Shown in pieces: positions 24,597 through 35,960 of a stretch of DNA of 64,000 nt. A program made the translations under genes and the position numbers. This DNA comes from Uranotaenia lowii (taxonomy: Eukaryota; Arthropoda; Insecta; Diptera; Culicidae). Where the stretch lies: assembly GCF_029784155.1 (NCBI RefSeq), contig NC_073692.1, forward strand, positions 276,373,913 to 276,437,912, read 5' to 3'. The stretch's first letter is position 1, and every line of letters begins with the position of its first letter. Under the pieces are notes generated by a model. The model was not told where the DNA came from. It did no database searches and saw only the letters and a program-made list of their open reading frames with translations.

Positions 24597-25986
24597 CAGT
24601 GTTCGGCACTAAAGCGCTAATCCGCTAATAGCTAATTAGTCCGCTATCTTTTAGTTAGCGGTTTAATTTTGCCGCTAAATTTTGATTGAGCTAGCGAATA
24701 CAAAAGTTTCGCTTTTTTTGGTTCCGCTAACTGAAGACCGCTAACTCCCATATATTTGTTTCAAACTCACGTATTATTACTAATAGAATAAGGCTGTCAG
24801 AATTTTTTCGGCACGTAACAGGGCCGGGCAAATCCGGGCTTATTTATCTAAAAATCTACCAAAATCCGGGCATTTGATTTCAAAATTTTAAACCCAATAT
24901 CGAGCAATATCTTGGAAAATTCAGGCAAAACCGAGGATTTGTTTTTAACAAAGTTCAATAAAATGCCTTAACCAATATTTCTTTCATCGAAATACATCAT
25001 CAGCAAATTCAAATTGTATTTTAGCCTTCCAAAAACCCGTTAATAATTATTTTATTAACTTAGAAAAATCGTTTTTGGACGCAAAAACCAAAAATTCAAA
25101 TGTCTCGATTTGAGTTTTTTATTTGATTTAGCAAACAAAGTGAATATATCCGGGCAAAATCAGGGCTATTTTCGGACGAAAACCGGGCATCCGGGCCGGA
25201 CCGGTTTTTTTTTCCAAATTTAGTTTCAAATATCCAGGCAAGTCCTGACAAGCTTAGTTATGTTGGTATGGAAAAATTGTTTTGTTTTGAAATATAAACA
25301 TGATTTTTCTTTTAACTCTGGAACAGAGTTTTCGTTTTTTTTTTACAATTTGTAAATTTTTGAAAGGATTCTTTTTGCTGAACTATTTGTTGAAGACCGT
25401 AACCGTATCTAATCAGAGTTTTAGCCTGTTGAATCGAATTGAAGGCATTTAAATCAAACCCAAACAATCATAGATGAATTTCGAACCAATAGAAAGGTAT
25501 TTGAACCTTATAGTTTGAGAAATTCGAAAATGACCCCAAATTATCTCAGATGACTCGTCATCAAATAGTTCACTGCGTTTTGCAATGCTCCATTCATTAG
25601 ATTCATACATTTATATCACGCAAATTTTAAAAAGATGAAAACTGATTGAAGCTTTAGCATCGAACTGGCACAAAAGCAGCCATAGTTCGTGCTATAAATA
25701 ATTGTTATTTTTGTATTGTTGATAGAAGTTTGAATCAATTATATTTGCATTTTCCGAAATTAAATATGTGTTTGAAGTCCAAAAAACATCAAATCAACAA
25801 AAACATTAAAAGTATTTTTCAGTGTACGTTTTTCGATCATCAGTTAGCGGTTAGCGATTAGCGCTTTAAGTATTAACTTTAAATTCTTCAGCATGTTTAG
25901 CGGTTTTTATTAGCGATCGCTAACTTCGATTGAGTTAGCGATTTAAATAGCGATGCTAATTTTTCTGTTCGCGATGCCGAACACTG
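24597..25986. mobile_element. 1390-bp hAT-type non-autonomous element
   Basis: Both ends read cagtgttcggca inwards. An 8-base direct repeat, ccaataac, flanks it at 24589-24596 and 25987-25994. The CAGTG end (YARNG) and 8-bp duplication are the hAT signature. Both subterminal regions are packed with short gcta/tagc motifs (ccgctaa, gttagcg) in opposite orientation. No transposase is present; a gggca-rich repeat lies inside at about 24826-25262. A related left end occurs at 30848. Confidence 0.88.
24826..25262. repeat. cgggcaaa-rich dispersed repeat, copy 1
   Basis: Segment with recurring ccgggcaaa / gggcatccgggcc motifs, starting near cagggccgggcaaat and ending near aagtcctgacaagctta. Its right half resembles 62870-63112 in order of motifs. 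It lies inside the hAT-type element, and the second hAT left end at 30848 lacks it, which suggests a later insertion, although I cannot define exact ends. Confidence 0.55.
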
Positions 25987-26346
25987 CCAATAACCATAGA
26001 CTTTTACCAAAATTGAGATCAAGGTTTCCACTCCGACGCTTGGTTTGAACTTCGAGAGCATTCTAGAGTGGATCCTTATACTTCTTATCCATTTGGGCCA
26101 AAAAAAAACAGAAAAAACCAACAGATCATGAGTTTTCAAGTCGACAATAAAGAGTTTCCGAAGCGATTGTGCAAAATTATTTTTACCATGTCTTTTGCAT
26201 CATAAATATCTCAAACACGCGTTAACTGAAAACAAAAAATAAGCAAGATAGTCCTTTTCATAACCACACATCTTGCACATCCGAGCTCTAGTAACGTAAC
26301 TATCACCGTAATCAAGTGCCCGGATACTAAATGATCATAGCCTTAG

Positions 26347-26674
26347 CAGCGATTTCAACTCGATGAAGTCAACTAAATCACAGCATGACAAGTTTACATC
26401 GGACGATTTAGTCTATTGATTAGGAGTCGGAGAGGTAATTAAATGTTTCTTACATCATGTTTCTAGTGCTTTGTTTAGCGGATGATGCCACTATCCGTAT
26501 AATGCAACAATCGAAATAATCGATCATGAAATAAAATGTAAACAAATAACCTCGAAAAGAAATCGATTTCGAGTCTTCTGATTACCTACCTCACCGACAC
26601 CCAACCAATATGCCAAATCGTCAGATCAAACATGTCTCTATAATTCAGTTGACATCATCGAGTTGAACTTGCTG
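26347..26674. mobile_element. 328-bp foldback element
   Basis: Terminal inverted repeats of 28 bp with three mismatches (cagcgatttcaactcgatga on the left, cagcaagttcaactcgatga inverted on the right). Pairing continues at about 75 percent for some 90 bp per arm, including a cgatttag...ggagtcgg block. It splits the right arm of the surrounding inverted structure, since the intact left arm is continuous at the equivalent point. No target duplication longer than two bases is seen, and there is no coding capacity. Confidence 0.75.
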
Positions 26675-27000
26675 ACAGATTCCGCGGCAGAAAATGCTCA
26701 GCGTGCCCCGATTAATGGTGCTTATACTGTTTCAGTGGAGGTTCTCATTATGCTCCTACAGTAACTGATTTTCAGCCTTTGGCAAAAAATTTTCAAATGG
26801 ATTTTCAAGCGGTTTATCAACTTTTTCAAGTTGAAACCCGTTAGGAAACAGGCTTTTTTAGTGTCTGAACGCGAAACAATGAAGTAAACTATAAATTTTA
26901 GCTGTTTTATTTGATTAAATTAGCGTCCTTCTCAAGGTGGCCATTATGCTCATATTTCTCCTAGTAAATGAAATTTCAAATGCGCCAAAATGACAAACCC

Positions 27001-28985
27001 CCTAAACCTAGTAATTTACTTGTAGTAAATACCACATTCTGATAAGGTCTAGTTTAGTTACCTCTATTTAGAAATAAACCTATCGAGTAGAATCGTTGTC
27101 TTCTCATAACGCTCGTATAAATTCGAAGATATGTATTTCGAGGAGAGTTTTTGTTCAAAACTTGGTGAAGACATTTTCACTTTTATGTTTTCTGTGTTAT
27201 GTTTTCAAATAAGTCAGAAAAAAACAAGTGAAAAATCTATTTTTGTAACTTTTAAACGTTTATTGAAATTTCTAAGCCAAAAGGTATAGATGATATAGAT
27301 ATCATGTATTCTATTTCAAAACTCAGATTTCAAGTTTTGATGATGAATCCAAATTTTTTTAAACCTAGACATAGCTTCATGATCTGCTTACTGAAGTTAC
27401 TTCGAAACAAAGCTTCATTAATATACCAGCGAATTTTAACAAAACTTTTCAGAAGAAGGCGGGAAATACTTTGGCGAAGTAAATTTGTTCCAAAGTTTCG
27501 ACAAATGAACAAATCTTCTTCCATTATTTATCGACGAAATCTCATTCTGCCGCCCCATCATCGGAAGAAGAAAAATAGCCACAATCGCACAGAAGGATCC
27601 ATCTCGCTTGGGGTCTGGTCAAAGAGATCGTATCGCACGTACAGCTCTACACCGTAATGAGTCGGGAAGAAGGAGAATTAAATACGTTTGGTTTCTCGCC
27701 AGCAAGAACTGAATTACGAAGAAAATAACCACACGGCTTAAGTATGTCTCCTCTCGAGGGTCCTTGGAAGGAAAAAAACTTTTCCGAAGACCATCGGAAG
27801 GGAAGCAAAAACTTATTTATTTAATTTTGTTTCAATTTTTATCTTCTTCCGAAGAAGGTTTTCCAATGGTTCGTTCCCGCCAATCCGTCCGTCCTTCGCC
27901 GACGATCTTCACCTAGAAACGTGAAACACTTGTCGTCGAGAGAACATTTCATTGCTCGAAATCAAACGGGAAAGTCAATGACAAATGCTGCAGCCCTGTA
28001 AGTAGCAACTTTTTCTCGTTCTATTTTCAAGATCTCTCTAAGTTTTTTTCTCCGTCTGTGTATCTCTTTTCTATACGACATTATTGCTTACCGCTCAGCC
28101 TTAATTTTACTTCACTTTAGCCACACAAATGAGGGCTGAATCTAGGTAATAACTCAGGGGCCTGTTGACAAACGGAAAATAATCTATAATTATACAAGAT
28201 ATCCACGAATGATTAAAATATTTAACATTGCTATTTGTTTCGGGAAACATTTATTTTAAAATTTTAAAATTAACCTGACCATTACTTTTCTTTTTTTCAA
28301 TAAATTATTCTACCACAACAAAAGTTCAAATCATTGTAAGTATACCTACCACAGACTGTGTTGTTACTATTTGAAGCTTAAAACACAGAGAAAAGCCATA
28401 ATTTCACAGAGTTCAAAGAATTTTTTTGTATTAGATTGACATTGACATAATTATTAGAGAAAAAAATCATTTAATTTTCTGACTATAAAAGTTTCGACAT
28501 TACAAACAACTGATAATCCTGAAAATATGACTTAAAAATACGTTAAAGTAGCATATTTGCCAACATGTTTAGCTGGTTCGAGTACCCAAAATTGATCGAT
28601 TATATTCATATTTTCGTAGATTTTGTAAAATTGTTGTCGATTTCGTTAAAATTGAGCGGAAATCTTGGATGTCATTTGATTGAAATTTTATTATTTTGAT
28701 TATTTTCCGCTAGCGTAGGGGCACACTTTTACCTCCTGAACCTGTATTTTATGATATTGGAACCGATTAAACTCAAAACTTACGCAATTTTTCTATTAAA
28801 TTGGATATTTTCTCCTCAATTATGAAGTGCCTGCATCCGTTTTTAAATTTACTCTCACACCGGTGGGGAGGCATTTTTAAGCCGATTTTAAATTTGATAT
28901 AGTGCTGAAATTGTCATACCTAAACCAATATTACACCAGTACCGTTGCAGATGCTCTTTTAGGCCGGCAAGTCTTAGCGTAGCAG
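27001..28985. other. Spacer with a less AT-rich block
   Basis: No gene recognised. At about 27540-28000 the sequence is richer in GC and carries gaaga/ggaag-rich text. It ends in an ATG at 27979 and a good splice-donor match (ctgtaagtag, GT at 27998-27999), so an untranslated first exon on the plus strand is conceivable but unproven. The 117-codon frame at 27304-27657 is not recognisable. The 28715-28985 part contains dispersed-repeat-like text. Confidence 0.4.
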
Positions 28986-29015
28986 ATTAGTTTTCTACAC
29001 AGCAAAAATTATTTC

Positions 29016-29190
29016 CTTTAAAGTTACGCAAATGTCCTGTAACAAAAAGGAGCAGGACATTTACCGTAATTTTACAGGTCGAAAACATGATTACATGACA
29101 TTTAATTTTTAGTGTACAACTTTTTTACAGGACATTTGCTGTAATAATAAATGAGTCTTCGTTAACTTTCAAGGAAAACAATTTAAAATT
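29016..29190. repeat. Imperfect inverted-repeat segment with aaatgtcctg motifs
   Basis: The motif aaatgtcctgtaa at 29030-29042 recurs inverted at 29053-29063 and 29125-29137, and cctttaaagtta near the left is matched by inverted ttaactttcaagg near 29163. The pattern suggests a small foldback element. The ends and target duplication are not clear. Confidence 0.5.
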
Positions 29191-29459
29191 ACAGGTTTTG
29201 TTAATTACAGGTGATTTATTTTAAAGTAAAAGTATTCCGTACTCCGTGAAAGAAAAAGTATTCCGTACAACACCTAAAATCACAACTGCGTAGTTGGGGC
29301 ATTCAACCAAGTGATGTCAACTGTTTTTCAGAAATGTCTGGAAGCTTTGTAGTGAAGAAAAGTCTGGATGGGGAACTTGATAGGTGATGACCTTTTTTTT
29401 GGGTTGCCAGATCGCAATATTGCAGTCTAGAGAATAACACTTTTTACTTGTAACAATCC

Positions 29460-30330
29460 CTTGTGTTACGCCCGCTCAGTCACAAGGACTCATTTAAGAT
29501 CACTCAGGGTCGGCTTGCAAGAATAATACGAGAACTGTAATGTTTTTGGCCAAATGCAAATCATTTTATTTAAATGTCGAAACTGTTAATTTGGCACTTT
29601 CCCTAGTTCCCTAAATGTCCTTAGTTCCCTATTCTCAAATTTTTACAGAGGTACTTACGAAACCTACGGTGTGTGGTGTGACGTGTATGTGCCCAACGAT
29701 GTTCGCTCCGCTTCTAGGATCCGTCTTCTAGCCAAGCCACAGCGCTCGTGGCCACCCGGGGAATCGTGCTTTGGATCGTCTTCCGTACCAGTCCTGGAAA
29801 CCGCTCTACCGTATTTGTGCCGTGGGAGCAGTTCCCGCCCATAACAACCGTTCTAGTTGGCCAAGGGATATTGGGGAAAACCCTTCCGCTCAACGATTGT
29901 CTTCCTCCTTAACCAGAAACCACGACCATGTGGTCTTGCCAGTGACTGTGCCCGATATATGTTGTCGATACCGCGGCTTCAGTCCCGATCTTGGATTCCT
30001 TTAGGCAGTGCCCGACAGTAATGGCTTTTCGTGGCCTCCGCCTGAATCCGTTCGACACTTGAACCACCTTTTAGAACCACTCGCGAACTCTTTTAAATGC
30101 TTCCGAGACGCGTGGTTTTGGGAGATGATAAAAACTTAACACCAGATATATTGTGTAGGTGTTCCTCCTTCCAGGGTTCAGATCCAAGTGGAAGAGGAAA
30201 TGCCCCTTGTTTTTCCTCTTGGGCATGGTTTTACCAGAACTCGTCTAAATTGCGTATTAGACGTGTTCAGGCGTCTTCAGGGGTGTGTTGTAAGTGTAGT
30301 GTTGTTGAACGGCTGATTACAATTCCTTGA
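29460..30330. other. GC-rich block of unknown origin
   Basis: Distinctly GC-rich compared with its surroundings. It begins with tgttacgcccgctcag near 29464, a start reminiscent of BEL/Pao-type long terminal repeats. Plus-strand frames of 77 codons at 29771-30004 and 30097-30330 start at TTG or ATG and match nothing I know. I could not find a matching second terminal repeat, a clean CA end or a 5-bp duplication, so a solo LTR is only one possibility; a non-coding transcript is another. Confidence 0.35.
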
Positions 30331-30824
30331 GTGTTGTGTGTGTGTTTTTTTTTTGATAGATGTGATCAATGTGCTATTTCACCTCATATTCGTACTAGCT
30401 TTTTCTAAGAACTTCACTTCACTTCACAATTTTAATTTTTAAAGCTTTCAATAATATTTTGTGAAATTTTATTTACACTAGCCTATTCTGCTAATTATTT
30501 AATTAAAATGATTTTCTTAGCTTCCCCCGAGGTGACTTTAGATTTGTGGCTTTACCAAAGTGAACGGTCACGTACTTCATCATAATCACACATTCCATAC
30601 ACTATCAATGTCTGACTATTGTGGTACTACGTTTTATGCTTTACTTCCTGTTTTCCTTGCATCTTCGTGGCATTCCTTACTCTTCAATTACTAATTCGAA
30701 TTATTTCCTGCCATTTTGCAATGAAAGTTTTGAATTTTTACTGTTTTGTCTGAAGAGATGAGCTTGATAGAAGCAAAGCAAGAAAAGTTATAACGTGAAT
30801 TGTTATGGACTGCTGGTCTCTTCA

Positions 30825-30847
30825 CTTACCCCGCTTTATGGGGTAAG
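30825..30847. repeat. Short perfect hairpin next to a hAT-type end
   Basis: The arms cttacccc and ggggtaag surround a 7-base loop. The hairpin ends exactly where the cagtgtccggca element end begins, so it may be part of the insertion target or of an adjacent element. Confidence 0.6.
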
Positions 30848-31010
30848 CAGTGTCCGGCACAAAAACACTAGTCCGCTAATCGCTAATTAGTCCGCTATCT
30901 TTCGGTTAGCGAATTTATTTTCTCGCTAAATATTTCTTCAGCTAGTGGATAAAAAAGTTCCGCTAATTTTGAGTTCCGCTAACTGAAGAACGCTACCTCT
31001 TTAAAGTGTT
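30848..31010 (+). mobile_element. Second left end of the 24.6-kb hAT-type family
   Basis: Begins cagtgtccggcac, followed by the same series of gctaatc / ttagcg / ccgctaactgaag motifs as 24597-24755, with scattered differences. After about 160 bp the similarity fades. I see no inverted partner end within the window, so the copy is truncated or its right end is too diverged to recognise. Confidence 0.7.
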
Positions 31011-32748
31011 AATTTGGCCAAGATCAATAATTCGGCATAATTCAGATTAAAATTTTTGAATCCGATCAGGTATTAAATTTTCTTAAAATTGATTTCAGAA
31101 GCTTGTAACCTGCTCCCAAGGTAGCATGCTATTGGTTTTGATTCGGGCCTTGGAAGGGTATTATCCCCCCAGAACTAACGAATAGCTCCAATAGCGATAA
31201 AGATGTAGCAGAACACTCACAACAGTTAACAACAGAACCCATCGTCGCTTATCCGCAGTTGTAGCCAATTAGACAACTGATGGTGTTTTAAAAAACGTGT
31301 TGGGTACATAATGAGATCCACCACAGAAAGTAGATTCGATATCTTACAATCCCTCAATCCCTTGGTCATGATCTTATACTGTGCTCTCCCGAAAAATACT
31401 GAGTGGAATTGAATTTTAGCTAGAATTGGCGAGACTAGAAAAACATCGCATCCACTATTTTACTACTCCGATACTCAACTACTTCACAGTTATATACTAA
31501 TCGATACTCATGCTCACAAGAAAGCAAACAATACGTGGTGAATATGATTGACAAAACTCGAATTATAAAAACTGGTTGCACAAGCTGATCCCGCCAACAG
31601 TTGCGAGTTAATCGTTAAGGAAGCGTTGAATTTATTATGTGAATTTTGTGCGTGCCGCTTCACCCAGGAGGACACATATAGCCATATAAGTTGAGCAGTG
31701 ATTTATCACAATTCTTTTTCCTACAGTGAAATCAACTGAGCTAATGTGTTATTTCAAACTCTGTCTGTTGCATGAAGAGTTCTGAATCAGTGCAGAAATT
31801 AGTATTGCCCACTGATTTAGTTGAGGTAAATCTGCCACGTCATTAGTATGCATGCCACGTTTTTTCCTATATCAGTTCTTTCATTCCAAGATTACTCGAA
31901 ATTATAAATTATCACCGGTATTAAGCACGTGTATGATGGAGTAGAAGTAAAAAGGGAATTTAAGAAGATCGGTAAGATGGATCTAAAAATCGAACCCCAA
32001 CATGATTGTATCTAATGCTGGCTTCTTTGTCCATGCGATAGGCCTGTATAATTTACCTACAATATAATGATAGCCTGAAACGTGGCAAGTCATTGGATGT
32101 GTTCGGACGATGCTTTCAGGATCACCCAGTCGCAGACTGGGCAGTTCTTATTTCAGGTGGTACCATCGAAGCTGAACGCCGAAGGGATACACCAATGCAG
32201 ACTACAGACACACTACACCTTAGATAAGTACTAAAACCGTATTTTAAGTTCTAACTGGGAAGGAAAATTAATAAAAATCATGCCACTAAAACTAACCTCA
32301 ATCTCTTGTGACGTGGAAGCGGTTCTTTATGTTCTGGGATATTCTCGTGATTAGATTATCGATAAGTTATTTTTTTTTGCTCTGAGCCGCGAACCTAGCG
32401 GCTGTCTGGGAAAAGGTTGCATTCTTTCCACCGGTCGTTCTTTTTGTTATCAAATTTCTTTTATCATGCAGCTGAGCTTGCTCAGGCGATTGACAAGCTA
32501 TTCGATCTCGATTTTGACTGGAATCATAGGAATAAGCGTCTTTTTGAATTGTCTCCACTTGAATTTATGTCTGAATTATAAGCCTTCTTTGAATATAAAA
32601 GAGATGAAAAAGTTGTGAATAATTGAAATTTCCAGAAAAAAATCAATCAATCAATCAATCTTTTTAATATTAATGTCAAAAAAGATGAACAACTATTTTG
32701 AACAAAACAAAACATCTACCTAAAGAGAATATTTGCATTAACTGATGT
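31011..32748. other. Spacer
   Basis: No gene or defined repeat recognised. Moderately AT-rich; four tcaa units occur at 32641-32660. Confidence 0.45.
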
Positions 32749-34007
32749 CAGGGTCCGGCAATTGAAGTGCTACATTGAAATAAACATATAAATTGATCAA
32801 AACAACAACTTTTTATTTCAAATTAATTCAATTTCTCTTGAAAACAAAATACTTTTTCAAAATTCACTGGTGAAGTTTGACTTGTTCGCCGTGGAAATAA
32901 TCACTCGCCGCAGACGGTCGAGGTATGAGGCCCGCAAGTGTTCTTGTAGTATTTTTTCCCAGGCTGCCACGAGATATCGCTCCAGGACCTCCACACCTTC
33001 ATGTTTCTTAGAGCAGACTTCGGCCTCCAATATACTCCAAACAGCGAAGTCCATACAGTTCAGATCTGGTGAACTCGCCGGTCACTCGGAGCTCGAAATG
33101 AACCCTGGAAAATGTTGCGCAATCCAAAGTTGGGTTTTCTTCGAATGTGAGCCGGCGCCGAGTCCTGTTGGAAACCCCAATCCCTGGAACCAAAACGTCG
33201 GAGTGCCCACGATTCGACGACATTCTGTAGAACTAGTTCCCGATATGTATTTTCGTTGATCTTCACTCCTTCAGGGACAAAAACCATCGGAGTCCGGCCA
33301 TCACGGGTGATTCCGGCCCAAACCATCACCGATGCTGATTTCTGTCATCGGGTGCCCGTCAGGAAGTCGGCATGGCTTCGTGATCTGTCTTGCAACCAAA
33401 GTCTGCCGTTCTGCTTTTTCACGAACTGCTGTACGGTGAAGAGTTTCTCGTCGGTAAACACGATATTCTTCAACCTTCCTTCCGCGGGCCTCTTCAGCAG
33501 CGCCTTCGCTCTTTTTACCCGTTCTTGTTTCTGCTTCACCGTAAGGTTTTGAACCTTTTGGATCTTGTAGGGCTTGGTCTGAAGTTTATCTTTCAGGATC
33601 TGACGGAGACTTCGATCCGATATGTTGAGATCCTCTGCCAATTTAGTGGCACTACGACGAGGATTTCTCTTAAGGCGCTTCTTGACTATCTTCGCTATCG
33701 CAGGTGTCACCACAGTAGGTCGGCGTCCCCCACCATCCCGTTTTTTGGCACTCCCGGTCTTCAGGTATCTTTCAACTGTACGGTATACAAAACTTCTGCA
33801 CACATTTATATCGGACAGCTCGCGAACTATGTCCTTCTGCCGTTTGCCAGCTAGGCCGGATAACACCTGATTACAAAAGTAACACTTACACCCAATGATA
33901 GCTAAGACTTAATGTAAACAAAGCGACGAGGGGTCGTTCAATACTGTTTGGTGTGCAACGAAATAATTACTGTTGAAGTAATGTAGAAGTTCAATTGCCG
34001 GACATTG
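32749..34007 (-). mobile_element. mariner-type DD37D transposon, copy 1
   Basis: The ends are inverted: cagggtccggcaattgaa on the left and caatgtccggcaattgaa read inwards from the right, the latter next to a TA at 34008-34009; the left TA is no longer intact. A broken transposase gene lies between on the minus strand. A second copy lies at 46946-48023, 181 bp shorter. Length and layout fit IS630-Tc1-mariner elements. Confidence 0.88.
32857..33866 (-). pseudogene. Broken DD37D mariner-type transposase, copy 1
   Basis: In minus-strand order the fragments show an N-terminal paired-like DNA-binding part with two helix-turn-helix stretches (RSFVYRTVERYLKTG and NISDRSLRQILKDKL), then the catalytic FTDEKLF, QQDSAPAH and MDFAVW motifs. 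With the frame followed across the break, the second and third aspartates are 37 residues apart, the DD37D arrangement. Lesions: the start region is replaced by a deletion relative to copy 2, a CGA-to-TGA stop lies at 33345, a frameshift just after QQDSAPAH (near 33160), and a stop follows about 25 codons later where W is expected. The C-terminal part is open at 32857-33054. The product would have cut and pasted the element in the nucleus; it cannot be made from this copy. Confidence 0.88.
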
Positions 34008-34039
34008 TATATCTAAATTATAAATTTAAACTTACAATT

Positions 34040-34115
34040 GACTGGCAAACGTCAAAACTTTTTTCATTTTGGACAGTTTGTTTTGTTTTGCGTTTACGTT
34101 TGTTTGCCAGTGTTT
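34040..34115. repeat. Short inverted repeat
   Basis: actggcaaacgt near 34040-34051 is matched by inverted acgtttgtttgccagt near 34096-34111, giving an imperfect palindrome of about 75 bp between the mariner copy and the Penelope-like fragment. The origin is unknown. Confidence 0.5.
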
Positions 34116-34199
34116 GGGTCAATTTTGCGATTAGGAGGTCGTAAGCGGTCTTAAAATTTAACAAGTCTCTCTGCCTACTAACGACATTATCGTCAACTT

Positions 34200-34409
34200 T
34201 TAATTTGATATAAAATGTTCGACAGTTATTCTAGCATTGTACCCAGAAAATCTTTCCAATATTTTGGTATTTTCAAAATCGAAAATGTGGCCAGTTTCTG
34301 AATAGTGCTGTGCTAAACCTGTACTTATTTTATTGTCTACTAATGAGCTACAGCTCAATTTCCTCCCCTTTCTCTTTTTCAAAATAAACGTTTTTTTCTC
34401 ATCAGATAT
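34200..34409 (-). pseudogene. Penelope-like element fragment (GIY-YIG C-terminal region)
   Basis: A 69-codon open stretch on the minus strand, bounded upstream by an in-frame stop and lacking an ATG. It reads through LAQHYSETGHIFDFENTKIL, which has the shape of the C-terminal part of the GIY-YIG endonuclease domain of Penelope-like retroelements (a HxxETGHxFDFxN pattern). The reverse transcriptase and the GIY-YIG core are not present upstream; the next minus-strand frame (34422-34616) is unrelated. This is therefore a short 3' fragment, consistent with the usual 5' truncation of these elements. The assignment rests on motif recognition only. Confidence 0.5.
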
Positions 34410-34650
34410 TTACGATTCCTTTTATTGACTGATTTTTAAAAATTTGGAAAATACACATTGCTGAATCCAAATTTCGATCCCTTTCTTTATTGGGTTCGGC
34501 AATTCCCGGAATTTTTCAATCGTTTCCCGAGATTCGGAAAATTTTGGTTTATTTCGATCGCACGAATTCCAGGTCGGAAATGCATTTGACAAACCAGTGG
34601 CTTCATATGGATTCATATTTGTTCTAACCGTTTTGAAAATGATATCTAAT

Positions 34651-35068
34651 GTTACTTTAATTTATCGGCCTAGCGGTGAAAAGTGATGTCCTTTTTAGTA
34701 GGGACATCTAAAGATTATGAAATTTTTATATAGATGGATAGAAGGTTAGAAGAAATGAAAGATGGTGAAAATGAGCGGGTAGAATTTGTTTAGAAGCATT
34801 ACCATCACATATCAAATTTTTGTTCCTCACAAGCCTACTACTATGAAGCGGTAGATACAGATAGAGTTGCATCTACCACCACACATTAGTAGGCTAAGCG
34901 TGGTCCGCCCCACAAGGGAAAACTTGCAGTGCGGACGAACAAAAAGATGATATGTGGTCGCTCAGATAAGCTCCCTTTAACTCAGAAACGCATCTATCGA
35001 TGTTTAGTCTTCTCAGTTTGTTATCTTCGCATTTCGTTACATGCGGGGTTTGCATGCGAAACGGTACG
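34651..35068 (+). repeat. Foldback family, partial copy (left arm plus loop)
   Basis: 418 bp nearly identical to 35994-36411, that is the left arm and loop of the complete foldback downstream. It stops in the loop after gaaacggtacg; the right arm is missing and unrelated sequence follows. At positions where the two arms of the complete copy differ (such as cctcacaagcctactac) it agrees with the right arm. Confidence 0.9.
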
Positions 35069-35148
35069 GTCGATAGTCTGATAGTGACCTACCACCGATG
35101 CTATGATGTCGTGTTTTTTTTATTTCTTTTTGGCCAAAGTTTTTTAAT

Positions 35149-35175
35149 TTTATGAAGAGATTAATCACCGTAATT
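35149..35175 (+). repeat. 27-bp direct repeat, left copy
   Basis: The sequence tttatgaagagattaatcac and its next seven bases are repeated exactly at 35960-35986, where they form the outer end of the complete foldback. The pair brackets 784 bp, consistent with a duplicated element end or a recombination footprint. Confidence 0.85.
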
Positions 35176-35325
35176 AACCTCGGTCCTAAAGCACAAATTC
35201 ATTTAATTCATTCCTTTTTTTTCTATTGACGTGGCTGGCGCCGTTATTGATGTTCCAAGAGACAGCATCAATTTTGTACATTGAGAATGAGCTGCTAATC
35301 CCAAGCGCCTTTGTTTTGACCTCTG
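35176..35325 (+). repeat. Direct repeat family, copy 1
   Basis: Starts aacctcggtcctaaagcac and ends near ttgacctctg, with gagctgctaatcccaagc inside. A diverged direct copy is at 35667-35837. No A-tail or RNA polymerase III box is evident, so it is not a clear SINE. Confidence 0.8.
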
Positions 35326-35666
35326 TGCGAAATTGGTGGCCTCGGTCAATCACTTAGTAGCAATCATTGGTGACGTGGAGCTCATTCTACCGAACCACAC
35401 CAACAATCGTGGATTTCGAAATGTCTTTTTTTCATAGCAAATCATTAAAAAATTTCAACTATTCTAATTTTTTTAAATCTGTCAATAAAACACTTTTTTT
35501 TGCATTTCGGATTCAACGGTTTGAGATGCTGATAGCTTACAATAGGATCTAATAGAAGTTAGGAAAACAATTTTTAAGGTTCATCGTAACACTAGTCAAA
35601 AGTGTCTCCCAATCAATTCCTTCAACCCCTCTCCCAACCAAAATTGTTTTGCTAGGATGCAGAGGT

Positions 35667-35837
35667 AACCTCGGTCCTAAAGCACAAAATAGATCTTTCA
35701 TCCTTTTCTCTTTCTTCCAATCTATCTATTGACTACTAGGACGTGGCAGGCGCCGTTATTGACGTTAAAAGAGAGAGCATCAGTTTTGAGCAGTGTGAAT
35801 GAGCTGCTAATCCCAAGCACCATTCATTTGACCTCTG
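35667..35837 (+). repeat. Direct repeat family, copy 2
   Basis: Diverged copy of 35176-35325, about 20 bp longer through small insertions in the middle. It is followed at 35942-35960 by about four aagct units. Confidence 0.8.
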
Positions 35838-35960
35838 ATTCAAATTGATCATAATATGTTTTTGGAACAAGCAATGCATACATTTTCTACAACCATGCAC
35901 TTCGGGTTTCACGGTTTAAGGTGGATGTGAGTAGTTAATCAAGCTAAGCTAAGCTAAGCT

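Larger units (their letters stand above)
23667..27000. mobile_element. Nested element region with diverged inverted arms
   Basis: Left-arm sequences at 24001-24043 and 24048-24075 recur inverted at 26687-26729 and 26318-26346. Examples are the gagcattttttgccg and aaggctatgatc motifs. The order of the blocks is conserved, but the right arm is split by a 328-bp foldback and the middle holds a 1.39-kb hAT-type element. The left edge is rich in gcataacgagcaccc-like sequence, and related gcataatg motifs recur near 26735 and 26945 in inverse orientation. No coding frame survives. The outer borders are approximate. Confidence 0.55.

Noticed and set aside
33256..33870. Plus-strand frames of 82-154 codons over the mariner copy
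   Set aside because: Antisense shadows of the transposase gene.
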